A stretch of 64,000 nt of DNA from Ulva prolifera. Lineage: Eukaryota; Chlorophyta; Ulvophyceae; Ulvales; Ulvaceae. The notes beneath the pieces are model-generated. The model was given only the letters and a program-made list of their open reading frames with translations. It did not search any database and was not told where the DNA came from. The stretch spans positions 8,238,807-8,302,806 of the forward strand of contig CM041200.1 in the NCBI GenBank assembly GCA_023078555.1. Reading direction: 5' to 3'. A program made the position numbers and the translations under genes. Of the stretch, positions 48,360 through 60,300 are shown piece after piece. Position 1 is the stretch's first letter. Every line of letters starts with the position of its first letter.

Positions 48360-51300
48360 GACTGCGGCTCCCCCAGTGACTTCAATAAAATCAAATTATG
48401 TTGAGAGATGCACAAATTATGATCCAAGTCGATGTCTCCGGTGATCCACACGTTTGCTTGTGCTGCGTATCCCACTTTACGTTAGCACAGCGATTTTGGG
48501 GCCATTGTTCCCTCAGCGACAGATATACAAGGTCGTTGTTGTTGCAATAGTGTGCAGGCCTGTATCACATCGAACTCGTGTGCTGCCACTCGGGTGTCGC
48601 TGGTTGCGGCCGAATGCGTCTGCCGCGTTGTTTCAGCTGCTTTCGAAATGCACATGGCTGGTCAGATCTAGAGGTGGCGACAGATCTCCTGCGGACCATT
48701 CAAATCATCGGAGCCAACAGCGAGGCCGAAACAACCCGCCCACGACGCCTGATCGTGTTTCCTAGGCAGGTCATAGTTGTCTGTGTTCCGGACAAACGGT
48801 GTCGGTGCATAATGCTTGGGAATCTAGACCAATCCAGGTACCAATGCACAAATCGAATGCTGGTATCGAGTGAGTGCTTCTTCTGCTTTCGGTCTCATGA
48901 GTTGTTGGACAGGGGCAGAGTCATGTGCGGTCTATTTGGTTTTGTCAGCAGCTTGTTGATCTTGATCTGCATGTGTGGTCAGGCCCAGCAGTGGAGCCGT
49001 CTGCAATCATAATTAACGATGCGACATCAGAACACCCAATCAGTCCTCTCCGAACTCCGGATGATGTCCGGCAGAAGCTACGCTGACAGTCCATCGTGCT
49101 GTCCTTCCTTACCTGGACCCGCAGTGGTCAGTGGTGATGTGTTTCCAGAGGTACAGGTCATTTTGCACATCTGCAGATCATATCCTGCAACCGAGTGCAC
49201 TTTCATCTGGGTTCAGAAGAGAATACCGTGCCTGAACACCTGTCCTACTAGACCTTGGGCAAGGTATCATCGCAAGTGGGGTGCCTAAGGATATGACCAG
49301 ACACCGTGCAGTGAGTGAACATGTTGGCCTTGAGCCAACACAAGGTCCGTCGTGTGCCGGACCACCACAGCTACAAAGCACATGTTGAAAATCTGCTCTT
49401 TACAAACTGCTCGTGAGAATCCAGTGGTGTAACGCTCATGCCACTGGATTGCTGATGATCGTACCCGTCAGAATTATCTTTATGGCACTCTCGTTTGTCC
49501 TGGCCAACGCACATGGTCACTCAAATTATTAGGATGAGGGCTGCTGAACTACAATCAATCCCATTTCCAAGCATAATCTGCACAACACTTCCTAATCGTA
49601 GTTGTGCGGAGGATAAAGCATCCGATCCAATGCAAAGACAATTGTACGACAGCATTGCAGTTAAACCTTTTGATGTAAACAGCAGTTTAGCAGAGAATCA
49701 CCCAGCCAAGTGGTCTGCGCATGCGTGCAGCAGTGCCCCGATCCAGGTGATGTCCTTCGGGAGCAGTCTTCGCAATTTACACTGTGCACATTGGTTTTGT
49801 CATCCAGCTCTCTTACATTGTGGGCAATTCAGAAAGGCACAGGTCATTGCGATGGCCCGCGCTGTCAAGCATTCTCAGCAGAGCCACACAGACGCTGTGC
49901 CCAACCAGAACAAAGGAACCAGATCACCCGGAACGAAAAATCCACGCTCACACAAGCAGCCGATCCATGTTGACTGCCGCAGAAGACTTCTGTGAGGCAC
50001 TCTGGACCACTGCCTCAAATTGAAGCTGTTGAGCATCAATCAAGCAGAGCTGCCAGCATGTAGTTCCTATAGAGCAGTAGCCCAGATTTTCGGCTGACTT
50101 GCATGATGTGACATGTCAGAAACGTGCTTAGAGCAAGCTGTGCTGAATGCGTGTGTGCATGGAATCGATGGACTCGGGCGGAACGTGCACTCAGGTGCTC
50201 CTTGTAGTCTGCCACATGGTTGACCAAGCGGAGACTGGGCTGAGATTGTAAGACTAGAGACAAAAGGGTATTTGAATCGCAGTCGGTACCCAAAGCAGTT
50301 CATGAGAACTAAGCTGCGATCCGCCCTTGAGCAAGGCACCATAGCTGCTCACGCACTGCCTGTCCAGTCCAGACCAGAAACGGCTCCGCAAGATGGGGTT
50401 GTCAGTCCAAAACACTCACACAGTTGACAGTGCACGCGCCCATGAACCTTATCAATGAGCAGAGTGCTCATCCACATGCAACTGTTTCCGCCCAGCAGCA
50501 GCAGAGGGCATCGGTCTATCACTCAAGATGCGACAGCAATCGGATGAAGCAAATGTGGTACCAGATAGCCACGAATTACAGTGGGTCGTACAGATTAGAA
50601 GAATAGGCCAATCTTCTACAAACAATTGGTTTCGATAATACCTTGCCTCAACAAACCAGTCGCATCGCACGGCCCATAAGCACCGATCCTCAGCAAGGAC
50701 AGCGCGTTTGGCAACCCGGCGCGCGCCCATTGTTGGCATTTAATCAGTCCACAGAGGCCCAAAGACCACCTCACACCCTTGCCAGCGGGCAAGCCATAAA
50801 AACACAATCAAACACAGCGGACAAGCCATCAAACTACATCAAACAATAGTGAACTACAATTTACAGGCCCAGGCGGAACAGGACCCACGGCCTCGTCCCT
50901 GCTTGGCCCTTCTACATCACAAGGAAAGCTTAGGCATGGTAGCAAAGTCGACCCCAACAACAGAATGATATCTAACAACGTTTGGATCTGTCGATGCAGA
51001 ATCAGCGCCAGGCTGATGGCTTCGGCTGACCTGCACAAGCAGCACTGTCAGCATCGACTTTGCATAGGCAGCTGTCATGGTGATATGCTGTTGAAGTATG
51101 CTTGCATGCTCTGCCATGCCATGGCCCAGCTCTTAGACAACTTGCTTACGTCTACAAGGGTAGACGACATAGCTCAAAGCAGAGCAGAGCATGCACATGC
51201 CAGGGCCGGCATAAGATATGCACTGTTTGAAGTGCCACGCTACCAGTTTGAAGGATTTGACCGGGCAGCCGCACTCCAGCAGGCTGCCTGAGCGGGCATT

Positions 51301-51365
51301 GATGCACTGCCTCCCTCAACCACGTAGAGCGGTCTTGTATATACATGGGATCGGAGATCCAGGCT
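48360..51365. other. Intergenic region, mostly unassigned
   Basis: About 3 kb between PRP39 and the 3' end of the giant gene. One exon-like plus-strand segment (48614-48769) is listed separately. A second coding-like fragment near 48988-49110 reads HPISPLRTPDDVRQKLR before a stop but does not join it in phase. The rest shows nothing recognisable. Confidence 0.5.
48614..48769 (+). CDS. Possible first exon of an unrecognised gene
   Basis: An ATG-led segment of 52 codons reads MRLPRCFSCFRNAHGWSD, then LEVATDLLRTIQIIGANSE, and ends PRRLIVFPRQ at an AGGCAG|GTCATA donor-like site. It lies 255 bases from the PRP39 start on the opposite strand, so it could be a divergent gene. No downstream exon joins convincingly. 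The amino-acid pattern looks coding but no family is recognised. Confidence 0.25.
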
Positions 51366-54300
51366 TCAGATGGGGTGTAAACGGTCGCGCATACAGCTGT
51401 GCCGACCCTTAACAGTACCGGCGAAAGCGCAGCGTGGACCCTTTGAGATTGCAAGAGCACGTGTGAAAGCGATCACAGATGAAGCATTTCCTCTCACATT
51501 CTGAAGCAAGACAGGAAATGGATCCCAGATGGAGAGCGCACCGTGTTCACCAGTGCAGTGCATCCGCCTTGCAAACCTGCTCGCCGTCTGCGCAACCCGG
51601 GACCGCCCGACCGGCGTCGACTGGATCGATCCCGAGTCCACAGACGAAGGTGTCTCCGGTCCACGGTCCGACCGTGCACCTGTGTATGCATGGCTCGCAT
51701 GCATACCGCCCGACTCGGGCATCGCGACTCCGCACCCGGGCATCGCGTGCCGGAACTTCTCAACCGTCGCGCGCACGAGCCCAGCACGCACAGCAGGGGC
51801 CGGAGCCGGGTCTATGCAGCGCACCGGGGCCGGACTGCAGGGCGCGTGCGGGCTGCGCGGCACATGCCGCAGCGGTGTGCTGGAGCCGCTGGTGCCACCC
51901 TGCGACAGCCGCGCACGCGCAGGCGTGGTGGGCCGGCTATGGCAGCTGCCCCGCGCGCCGCAGCCGGATGCGCCGCCAGGGGGAGCTGCCGCGCGGCGCG
52001 CAGCGGCACGTGGCGGTGTGGCTGGGGTGCGCTGCGTGCTGCGCGCAGGCGAAGGCGCGGGTGTGATCTCTTGCTGCTGCTGCTGCGGGCGTGCCGCAGA
52101 CCGAGCCGGCCGGGGTGGGGTGTTCAGGCGGATATTCTCGTGGAACACGCCGAGGTCACTGACGCGCGCATGCTCCGCATGCGCTGCGCGCAGCGCCTGC
52201 ACCGAACGCCGGCCTGGGAACGAGCCAGACGAGTCGTGGCGGGACGCGTCGGCCGAAAAGCGGCCATGCGCCGCTTGCCCGATGGACAGCCGGTGCGCCG
52301 CCATTCGCTGTGCCTCCCGCGCACTCTGCAGTGTTGACCCGCCAATCGGGGTTGAGACATCGGGCGTCGTCGGTCGTTCCGCGCGCGTGCCAGATGCATG
52401 GGGCTGTGCGTTGCTGGTGCGAACCGGCGTCCGTGCAGCCGCCGGCGATGCGGGTGCGCGGCCGGTACGCATCGGCGTCCGTGCAGCCGCTGGCGACGGG
52501 GGTCCCCCGCTGGTGCGAATCGGCGTTCGCGCAGCCGCCGGCGACGGGGGTCCGCCGAGGCTGACCCTGCCCCCTCCGAAAGCTGCCCTGCTGCTGCGCC
52601 CTCCGGTCGGCGCATTGTTGGACGTAACAGGGCCCAGCGCCTCCAGCTCCAGAGCCTCCAGATGCAGCGACAGCTCGTGCGGAGACCTGGCGTTCCCACT
52701 GTCTCGGGCGTGCGTCACGGCGGGATGCACGGCGGCAGCGGGCCGGTCCACCGCATGTGGCTGAGGGGGTTCCACCGCCTCGCGGCGACCCGGCGGCGTC
52801 CTCGGTGTAGGGTCGCTGGGGCGGGCGATGGCCGGGACCCGCGCGGACGATGCCGCGGGGTGATGGCTGGGCCGCCCGGTGTAGTGCTGTGCGGGGCGGC
52901 CGGTGGTGTGGTTTTGCGGCGACGCTGGACGGCCCGGTTGACGGCCGCGATGGGAGGGCGTGGGGCCGAAACGCTCGCCTGTACTCACATCAACCCCTGC
53001 TGTCATAAAAAAAAAATTAAAGAATAAAAAATACGGACTGCACTATTGCATGGTAATGCATGAAGACAGACCCCCGGCCGTGCAGCATCAAGGAACACGT
53101 GCACACTGTTTGCACGTACTGCGTACACTGCAACACACACAGGCACTTGTGTATACATACAACTGATCCAACTGAAGGTTGTGAACAGCTGGGATTGTGA
53201 GACTGGAGGCGGGCCGCACGACCGCCAGTTTCGCCTGGCCTGGGAGCACAAGCTGCGTGCATTGCTGCATCGGAACACCCGCAGTTGACACAACAGATGC
53301 GTCGCATCGAGAGAGGATGTTTGGCTGTACGAGCCCCACGACATGAGTGTTTGTCAACAAAGGCGTACATACAAAGCACAAAATTGCGGCCGGCACAGGG
53401 GGAGGCGCACCGGCGTAGATGATCTCCTTTGCCCGCCTCAGCACCGACGACGGGAGGCCGCGCGGGCTGTCGATAGAGCTCCGGCGACCCGGCGGCCCGG
53501 CCGTCATCCTCTGCTGTGCATCAGGGTGCTGCCCGGCACCCTCGCGCGCAGCGGGGACGGCAGCGCCATTCTCTGGCAACGCCTCGCGCTGGGTATGTGG
53601 AGTGGCGCCGGCGGCGGGCCCGGTGCGCGGCCGCCCCCGTGCCTCCCGCACTGCATGTGACGCATGTGGCTGCTGTGGGGGCGCGTGGCTGGGAGCGGCC
53701 TGGGGGGGTGCCTGATGGGCCGGGCCCACCTGCGACTCGCGTGGAGGGCTTGCGTCTGGTCGGCGGGTAGCGTAGCGACGCGCCACGTCGTCCAGAAGAT
53801 TGTAGTCTGCGGACAAGATCGCTGCAGAGGGGCTCGGGCGGGGCCCAGGCGACAGAGGCGAGTACGATGCAGCGGCGGCCGCAGGGCCGGTTCGCGGCCG
53901 TGCATGCACGGTGGCATCGCCATGTGGACGCGATGTCTCGGCATGCATGTCCAGCACGTGCGGCAGCTGCGTGACCACCGGCAGAGACAACGCGGCTGCG
54001 CTCGGCTGATACATATCCTCTGCACATCCGGGGAGCGCAGGGCGTGCGGAGGGCCTGTCAGCAGCATAGCGGCGCGCCACGTCCTCCGGGAGATAATTAT
54101 CCACAGAAAATTCGATGCTGGACCGGCCGTGCTTGCGCTCACGCCTGACATACACACCCTCGCTGCCAAAGCCGCCGTTCGGCTGCAGCTGCGCGTGCGT
54201 GGGGACGAGATCCCGCGACGCCATGGACCCTGACGACTCTTGAGCGGCGGCGGCGAGCCGCCGCGACTCCGTGTCGCTGGCTGTGTCGAGGAAGCACGAG

Positions 54301-57300
54301 GCCTTGGGCACGAAGCGAGTGTTGGGTGGGTTGCTGAGCTGCGGAACGTCCGCGTCATCCCCGGGGCCAGCTGCGTTCGGCTTCTCGTCCGGGCTGCATA
54401 AGAGCGCCGGCGTCGGAATCCCGAGGTATGAGCTCTCGGCGGTTGTGAGCGGGGGCGGGGCAGAGTCATACCGCACGCATGGTGCGGGGGAGTGCGCAGC
54501 GGCGGGCTGCGACGGGTTCCGCGATGGCGAGCGGTGGGAGCACTGGGAGAGGCGATCCCCCCGGCCAGGGGTAGAGGAGGGGCTGCCGATTGTGGTCGCG
54601 CAGATCGAGTGCGCCGGCGGGCCGGGGGGGATGGTCATTGCATCGGTGATGTTGGAGAGGGGCGGGGAGGCCTCATGCGTGTTGAGCGGCGAGACGACGG
54701 GGGAGGGGTCGCCGAAGAGCCACATCGGGATGCGGAGCTCAACCGTGCTGCCGGTCATGTGTGAGTCAGGGGAGGAGGATATGGAGTTGCACCGCGGCAG
54801 CGGCGGTGGAGACGCCGGCGGCGAGCCGTCGGCAGGAGCGTCCGCCGCTTGCTTCTCAAGAGGCTTGTGCACGCTGCCATCACGAGCCCCCTCAGGGGCC
54901 ACGGCGGTGGAGGACGGCATCAGTGGCTGAGGTGCTGCGTGGACGGAGTGTGGGGGGGTGGTGGTGGGGAGGCTCGGCGTCGGGACGGGGGCTGGCGCCA
55001 GCGAGTACATCGTGGCTACAGGGGTCCAGTATGTCGCGGGGGCGCTGGGGGATTGCGGCCCGGCCGGGCCGGGGGGCGGCGGAGACGGCGGTGAGCCGGC
55101 GGTGGGAGAGGCGCGGCGGTCAGGCGTGATGCGGGGGGGTGTAGGGGGGACGTCGGCTACCGATTGCATGGTTGAGGAGCCACCACCGGCAGATTCGGAC
55201 GGCTCCGCCGACTTGTCCTGCGGGCCGGACTCCGCGAGGGAGATGGCAGGGGAGACCGCTTCTGCATCGGCGGGTGGGTCTTCGGGCGGGGGTGGCGACA
55301 GGTGGCGCGACCGCGAGGTGCGGCTGTCGTGACGGGAGCTACCATGGCTCAGTTCTGCGAGGGGGCTCGGGGGGGTAGGGGGGTCGGCAGCCGGGGTCGC
55401 GGGGAACGCGGCCGCGAGGTTGCGACGGGCGGAGTGCTGCAGCGGCGGCCGGGTCGGGGAGAGGCCGGAGGGCGTGGCTGAGGTGGAGGAGGGAGGGGAC
55501 TCGAGCGCGGGGAGGCGCGGCCGCGGCGTGTGGAACGTCGACGCGCTGCGCAGGCTCGACTGCACAGGTGAGAGGCGCGCAAAGGAGATCGAGCCTCCGC
55601 AGCTGTCGGACCCTGCGTCCTCGTCATCCACGCCCGACGGCCCGTCTTCCCGCGGAGGCGCTTCGTCCTCCGCAGCGGTGGCGACGGTGGCGGCGGACGG
55701 GTCCGCGCGCGAGAGGCGGGCCACTGCCGCCTCGCTGCAAGCTGACGTGGTGCTGATATTGCCCTCTGCGTCTCCGTCGTACCCGGTTCGGTAGGATCCG
55801 TGGAGGGTGTCGGGCCGACCGGAACGGCCCGACGCCGGCGCGGCTGCACCACTGCTGGCGGGAGCACGCGTGGCGGCAGTCGCCGGCGCATGCATGACAG
55901 CGCCGGTGTCCACGGCTGCGCCCGCGGCACAGAGCTCTTGGGAACCGGGCTCCGTTTCGGCAGACATATACTCTGCAGCAGATGTACCCTGAACTGCATC
56001 CGTGTCACCAGGGTGAGCCTCGATGGCAACTTCACCGCCGCTCTCTCGTGAACCTAGGCGCTCAGAACCCACGTGGGTTGTCTCATCTTCCGCTTCAAGG
56101 TCCTCAGATCGGAACACGACCTCCAGCTCTCGGCCGGACCTGCCCGTGGCAGCGGTGGCCGACCCCACCGCTCGCGCGCTCAGCAGAGGCTCCAGCTCAA
56201 GCGGAGCCGTCTCACGGACACCTCCCGGTAGGGCCGCATCGCCGCACAGGGTCGAATCACCGCCACAGATGGAGGCAGAGTCCGAGTCGCTGAGAAACTC
56301 GACTGTCACTCCGCCCTCGGCCGCCCCGTCGCCGTGGGCGCGCGCCGCAGCGATGAACGAGTCGAAAGAGATGAAGTCTCGGAGCGAGTTCTCGCTGCGA
56401 GCCTTACGGATCTGCTCCTCGGTCTGCTGGAAGGTGCGTATCAGGGTTTCCAGGGTATTTCGGCCCTCGGAGGAGTGCGGCGTGGGCACGGAGGCGTGAG
56501 TGTCTGACGCAGGAGGCTCGGGGGCGCCGGGGTGGGGGTACACCGGCGGGGGTGGGGCTGCGGGTGGGGGGGTGTGAGGGGGGGTGTAGGGGCGCGTGTG
56601 GGTGCTGCCGGTCGAATCGAGGCCTGTGTCTGACTCTGCAGGCTTTGTTGTGTCAGTGACATGGGATGAGCAGCGCGTGTGACAGAGCTTCTAGCCGTGA
56701 TCGTAACAAACATCGATCGGACACGCACGGGCACGGCCCATGCATGGAGGACCCCACCCGCGCAATGTTTGTCCAGCAGTCGCGCAAGCACCGGAGGCGC
56801 TGAGTAGAGCCGATGATGATACACATCATACACAATTGTTATACTCATGCATTCCCCAAGGCCGCAAGTGCCTTCAGAACGCGCTTCCGGTATGCTATTC
56901 AGTGAGGCCACAGTAAAACTTAGCAAACAGGAAAACATCCCCTGAAGGCAGCAGCCATGGAGGACCGGGGCGCCGGGGAGGGGAGGTCGTACCGACATCG
57001 TCGTAGTCACTGTCATACGCATCGCTGCCATGCATGACGTGCCCGGCCTTGACCTCGTTGCCCGGCTCCTCAGCGGCAACTGCATCGCCGAGCGCGCTGC
57101 CGTGCTCTGCGACTAGGCTCCGCATGGTGAGGGGGGGCAGCTGGTCCCACAGCGGCGCGTCGGGGTGTTCGCCACTCTCGCGCGCCGACTCCACTTCATG
57201 GCTGTGCGGCGGTGTATAGGCCTCGGGCGTCCAGGGGACGGACGCGATTGATGTGGCCGCCGTGACGCCGCCAGACGCCGTGGACACCCCGTCGTCCGAG

Positions 57301-60300
57301 TCACACATTTCCTCCTCGGCCCATGCATGGTGCTCATGCGCGAGGACCCCCTCCTTTGCCTCCTCCACGTAGGCATCCAGTGTGTTGACATCATCATCAT
57401 CGTCATCATCATCACGCGCTGACTCGTTGCCGTATGCATGACCAACATGGGTGCAGACGTCTTCTGCTTCCTCATGAACGGTTGCAGGTTCATGACACAC
57501 TTGCTCCTCCTTGGCCGCATGGGCATCATGCATGTGGACCACCTGGTCGTCCTCATGGGAACTCGGCAAGGGTTCTTGGTCAGCGTGCGCAGAGGGAGTG
57601 ATGCCGCTCTCCATGCTGACGCCAGTGCTGAAGCTATCGGGAACTTGGGAAGAGTAGCTCGCCACGGCGCAGCTGCTCTGCCGCTCCACCACGCCTGCTG
57701 TCTCTGTCAGCGCCACCACCTCACCGCGCGCACCGGAATGTGGCAACTCTGCAGACGCGCCCGATGCAGTGGGCGTCGCCTCAGGCCCGGCTGCAGGCAG
57801 CGCGACCGCCTCACTGTGCGCACTGGTATCTGGCATCTCTTCAAGGGCGCCATATGCATTGACATCCTCAGGCGTGGGTGTGGACTCGGGCACAGCTGCC
57901 GGCGATACCTCCACATCACTCAGTACACCGGGGTCTTGCATGCCTGCAAGAGCGCCTCCTGCCATGGCATCCTCAGCCGTGGGCCCGGCCTCGGGCTCGG
58001 GCTCTTCTGCAGGTGGCGCCGCCACCTCACCGTGCGCAGCGAGATCTGGCATCTCTCCAAGCCCGCCCCGTGCATTGGCTTCTTCATCCGTGGCCACCGC
58101 CTCAGGCTCTGCTGCAGGCGACGCCTCGAACCTAATGCGCGCGCTGGGATCTGGCATCTCTTCAAGAGCGCCCCATGCATCGGCATCCTCAGGCGAGGGC
58201 GTCGCCTTAAGCTCTGTTCTAGGCAACGCCGCAGCGACCACATCATCGGCTTCTGCTTCTGTACTTCCCAGGTCGACCTCAGCTGAGTCCTCCCGTGGTG
58301 TGGGATCCGCAACGGGAAACAACGCGGCGCCTGCGGCGGGCGCGGGGCCCGCCTCCGCTTGCGCCCATGCATACGCCGGGCTCGGGCCCACCCATATGTG
58401 GCGCTGCCGTGGCATGGCAGGGTCCGACGCGGTGGAACTGGTGCTCGACGGGAGCCCATCTGCGCGAGCCCATGCATACATGTCCGCCACTGTATGCACG
58501 GCCTCAGCTGCTGTGCCAGTGGGTAGCTCTGCTGACGGGGCTTTGCATGCATCGCCCTCAGCCTGCGAAGGCTTGGACTGAGCGGAGGCGGCGGCGGCGG
58601 CTGCCGGTATCGAGGCAGACGCGATCTGTGTGACAGACGACGCCGATGCACGCATGGCCGCGGCCGCGGTGCGGCCGGCACGCGCCGACGCGGATGCCAT
58701 TCCGGCGAAGGAATTAAACATCTTGTCGGCCCATGACGTGACTCCACCGCCCAATGGCGACAACGCAGCGGCAGCACTCACACCCGCGGACGGCAGTGCC
58801 TGCTTGGCTTCAGCGCCGGCGCCGGCGGACTCTAGCGACGGCGCGGCCGCTAGAGTCACATGAGCATCAGCATCGCGCGCATCAGCATCCCTGGCGGCGG
58901 CGAGGGCGCCCACATCAGTCGTGCCGCATGACGCCGACTCCTCAGCCACCAACGCGCCGGCATCTGCCGCCTCGCCATCACCGCTGGGGAGAGACGCCTC
59001 AGGCGGTGGCCCGCACGCATGTGAGTCTTCCACCACATGCTGAGCCTCAGCGCCGGCGCGGGTGGGCAGCGCTACCCCGACACCACACACATTGGGGGCC
59101 ACCGATTCAGACCCACCATGAGAGTCGGCACTGCTGCGCTGTGGCTCAGCCGGGGGCTCAGGTAGAGTTGCGCTGTTTGCCGTGGGTGTGGGCCCTTCGT
59201 CGGCTGTTGCGTGCGTCATCTCTCCTGGACTGGCCCATGCATTGGCATCCCCCGGCACGGGTTCTGCCTCCGCGTCTGCGCCATCGCAGGCAGCCTCCGC
59301 AGGCGTACCACATGCATTGAGGTCTACGGCTACCGAGTGCGCCGCAGCATTGGCACCGCTGTATGGCGCATCCCCAGAGGCGCTCGATACATCCGCGTCC
59401 TCTGGCGTAGGCCTGGGGGCGGCATTGGCAGATGGCATCTTGTCTGACGGTCCCCATGCATTGGCGACCTCTGGCGCAGGCTTGCAATCGCCAACGACAT
59501 TGACATCGGCGGACGGCATGTCTCCTGAAGCTCCCAATGCAATGGCGCCCTCCGGCACAGGCTTGGGATCGGCATCAGCGGATGGCATCTCAGCCGAAGC
59601 TTCCCATGCATTGGCATCCTCTGGCATTGGCTTCCAATCAGCAACGGTATCGTCGGGTGGCATCTCTCCCACTGCTCCCCATGCATTGGCGTCCTCTGGG
59701 TCCTCTGGCGCAGACTTGCAATCGGCGTTGGCGACCGCGGATGGCATCTCTCCTGAAGCTCCTGATGCAACACCGTCCTCCGACGCAGGCTTCGATTCGG
59801 CATCGCCGTCGGCGGGCGCCATATCTCCTGAAGCTCGTGGCGGAAAACTGTCCTCCGGCGCAGGCCGGCACTCGGCATCGTCATCGACGGATGACATCTC
59901 TCGCGCAGCCGCGAATGCATCGAGGCCCTCCGGCGCAGCCCTTGAATCAACATCGGCGTCGGCGGAACGCATCTCCCCGGAAGCTCCCCATGCACCGCCG
60001 TCTTCCGGCGCAGACGGGGAAACGGCATCAACATCGGCAGATGGCATCTCCCCCAAAGCTCCTGATGCATCGGAGGGCTGCAGCGCGGGTGCAGCCTCTG
60101 CCACAGTAGCAGCAGTTGCCGTCTCTCCTGCTGACCCACCCTCGTCAGTCTCCTCTGCCATCGGCGGGTCCTCAGAGGACACCCTGACAGAGCTCTCTCC
60201 GACAGGGGAGATCGGCAGCAGCGGCTGTGACGCCTCACCGATCACGGTCGGCCAGCCGTCACTGTCCTGCATGAACCCTGCCGGGCACGAGCCCGAGAGG

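Noticed and set aside
51529-52764. Plus-strand open frame of 411 codons
   Set aside because: Antisense to the last exon of the giant gene. GC-rich DNA lacks stops in several frames, and no motif or splice partner is present.
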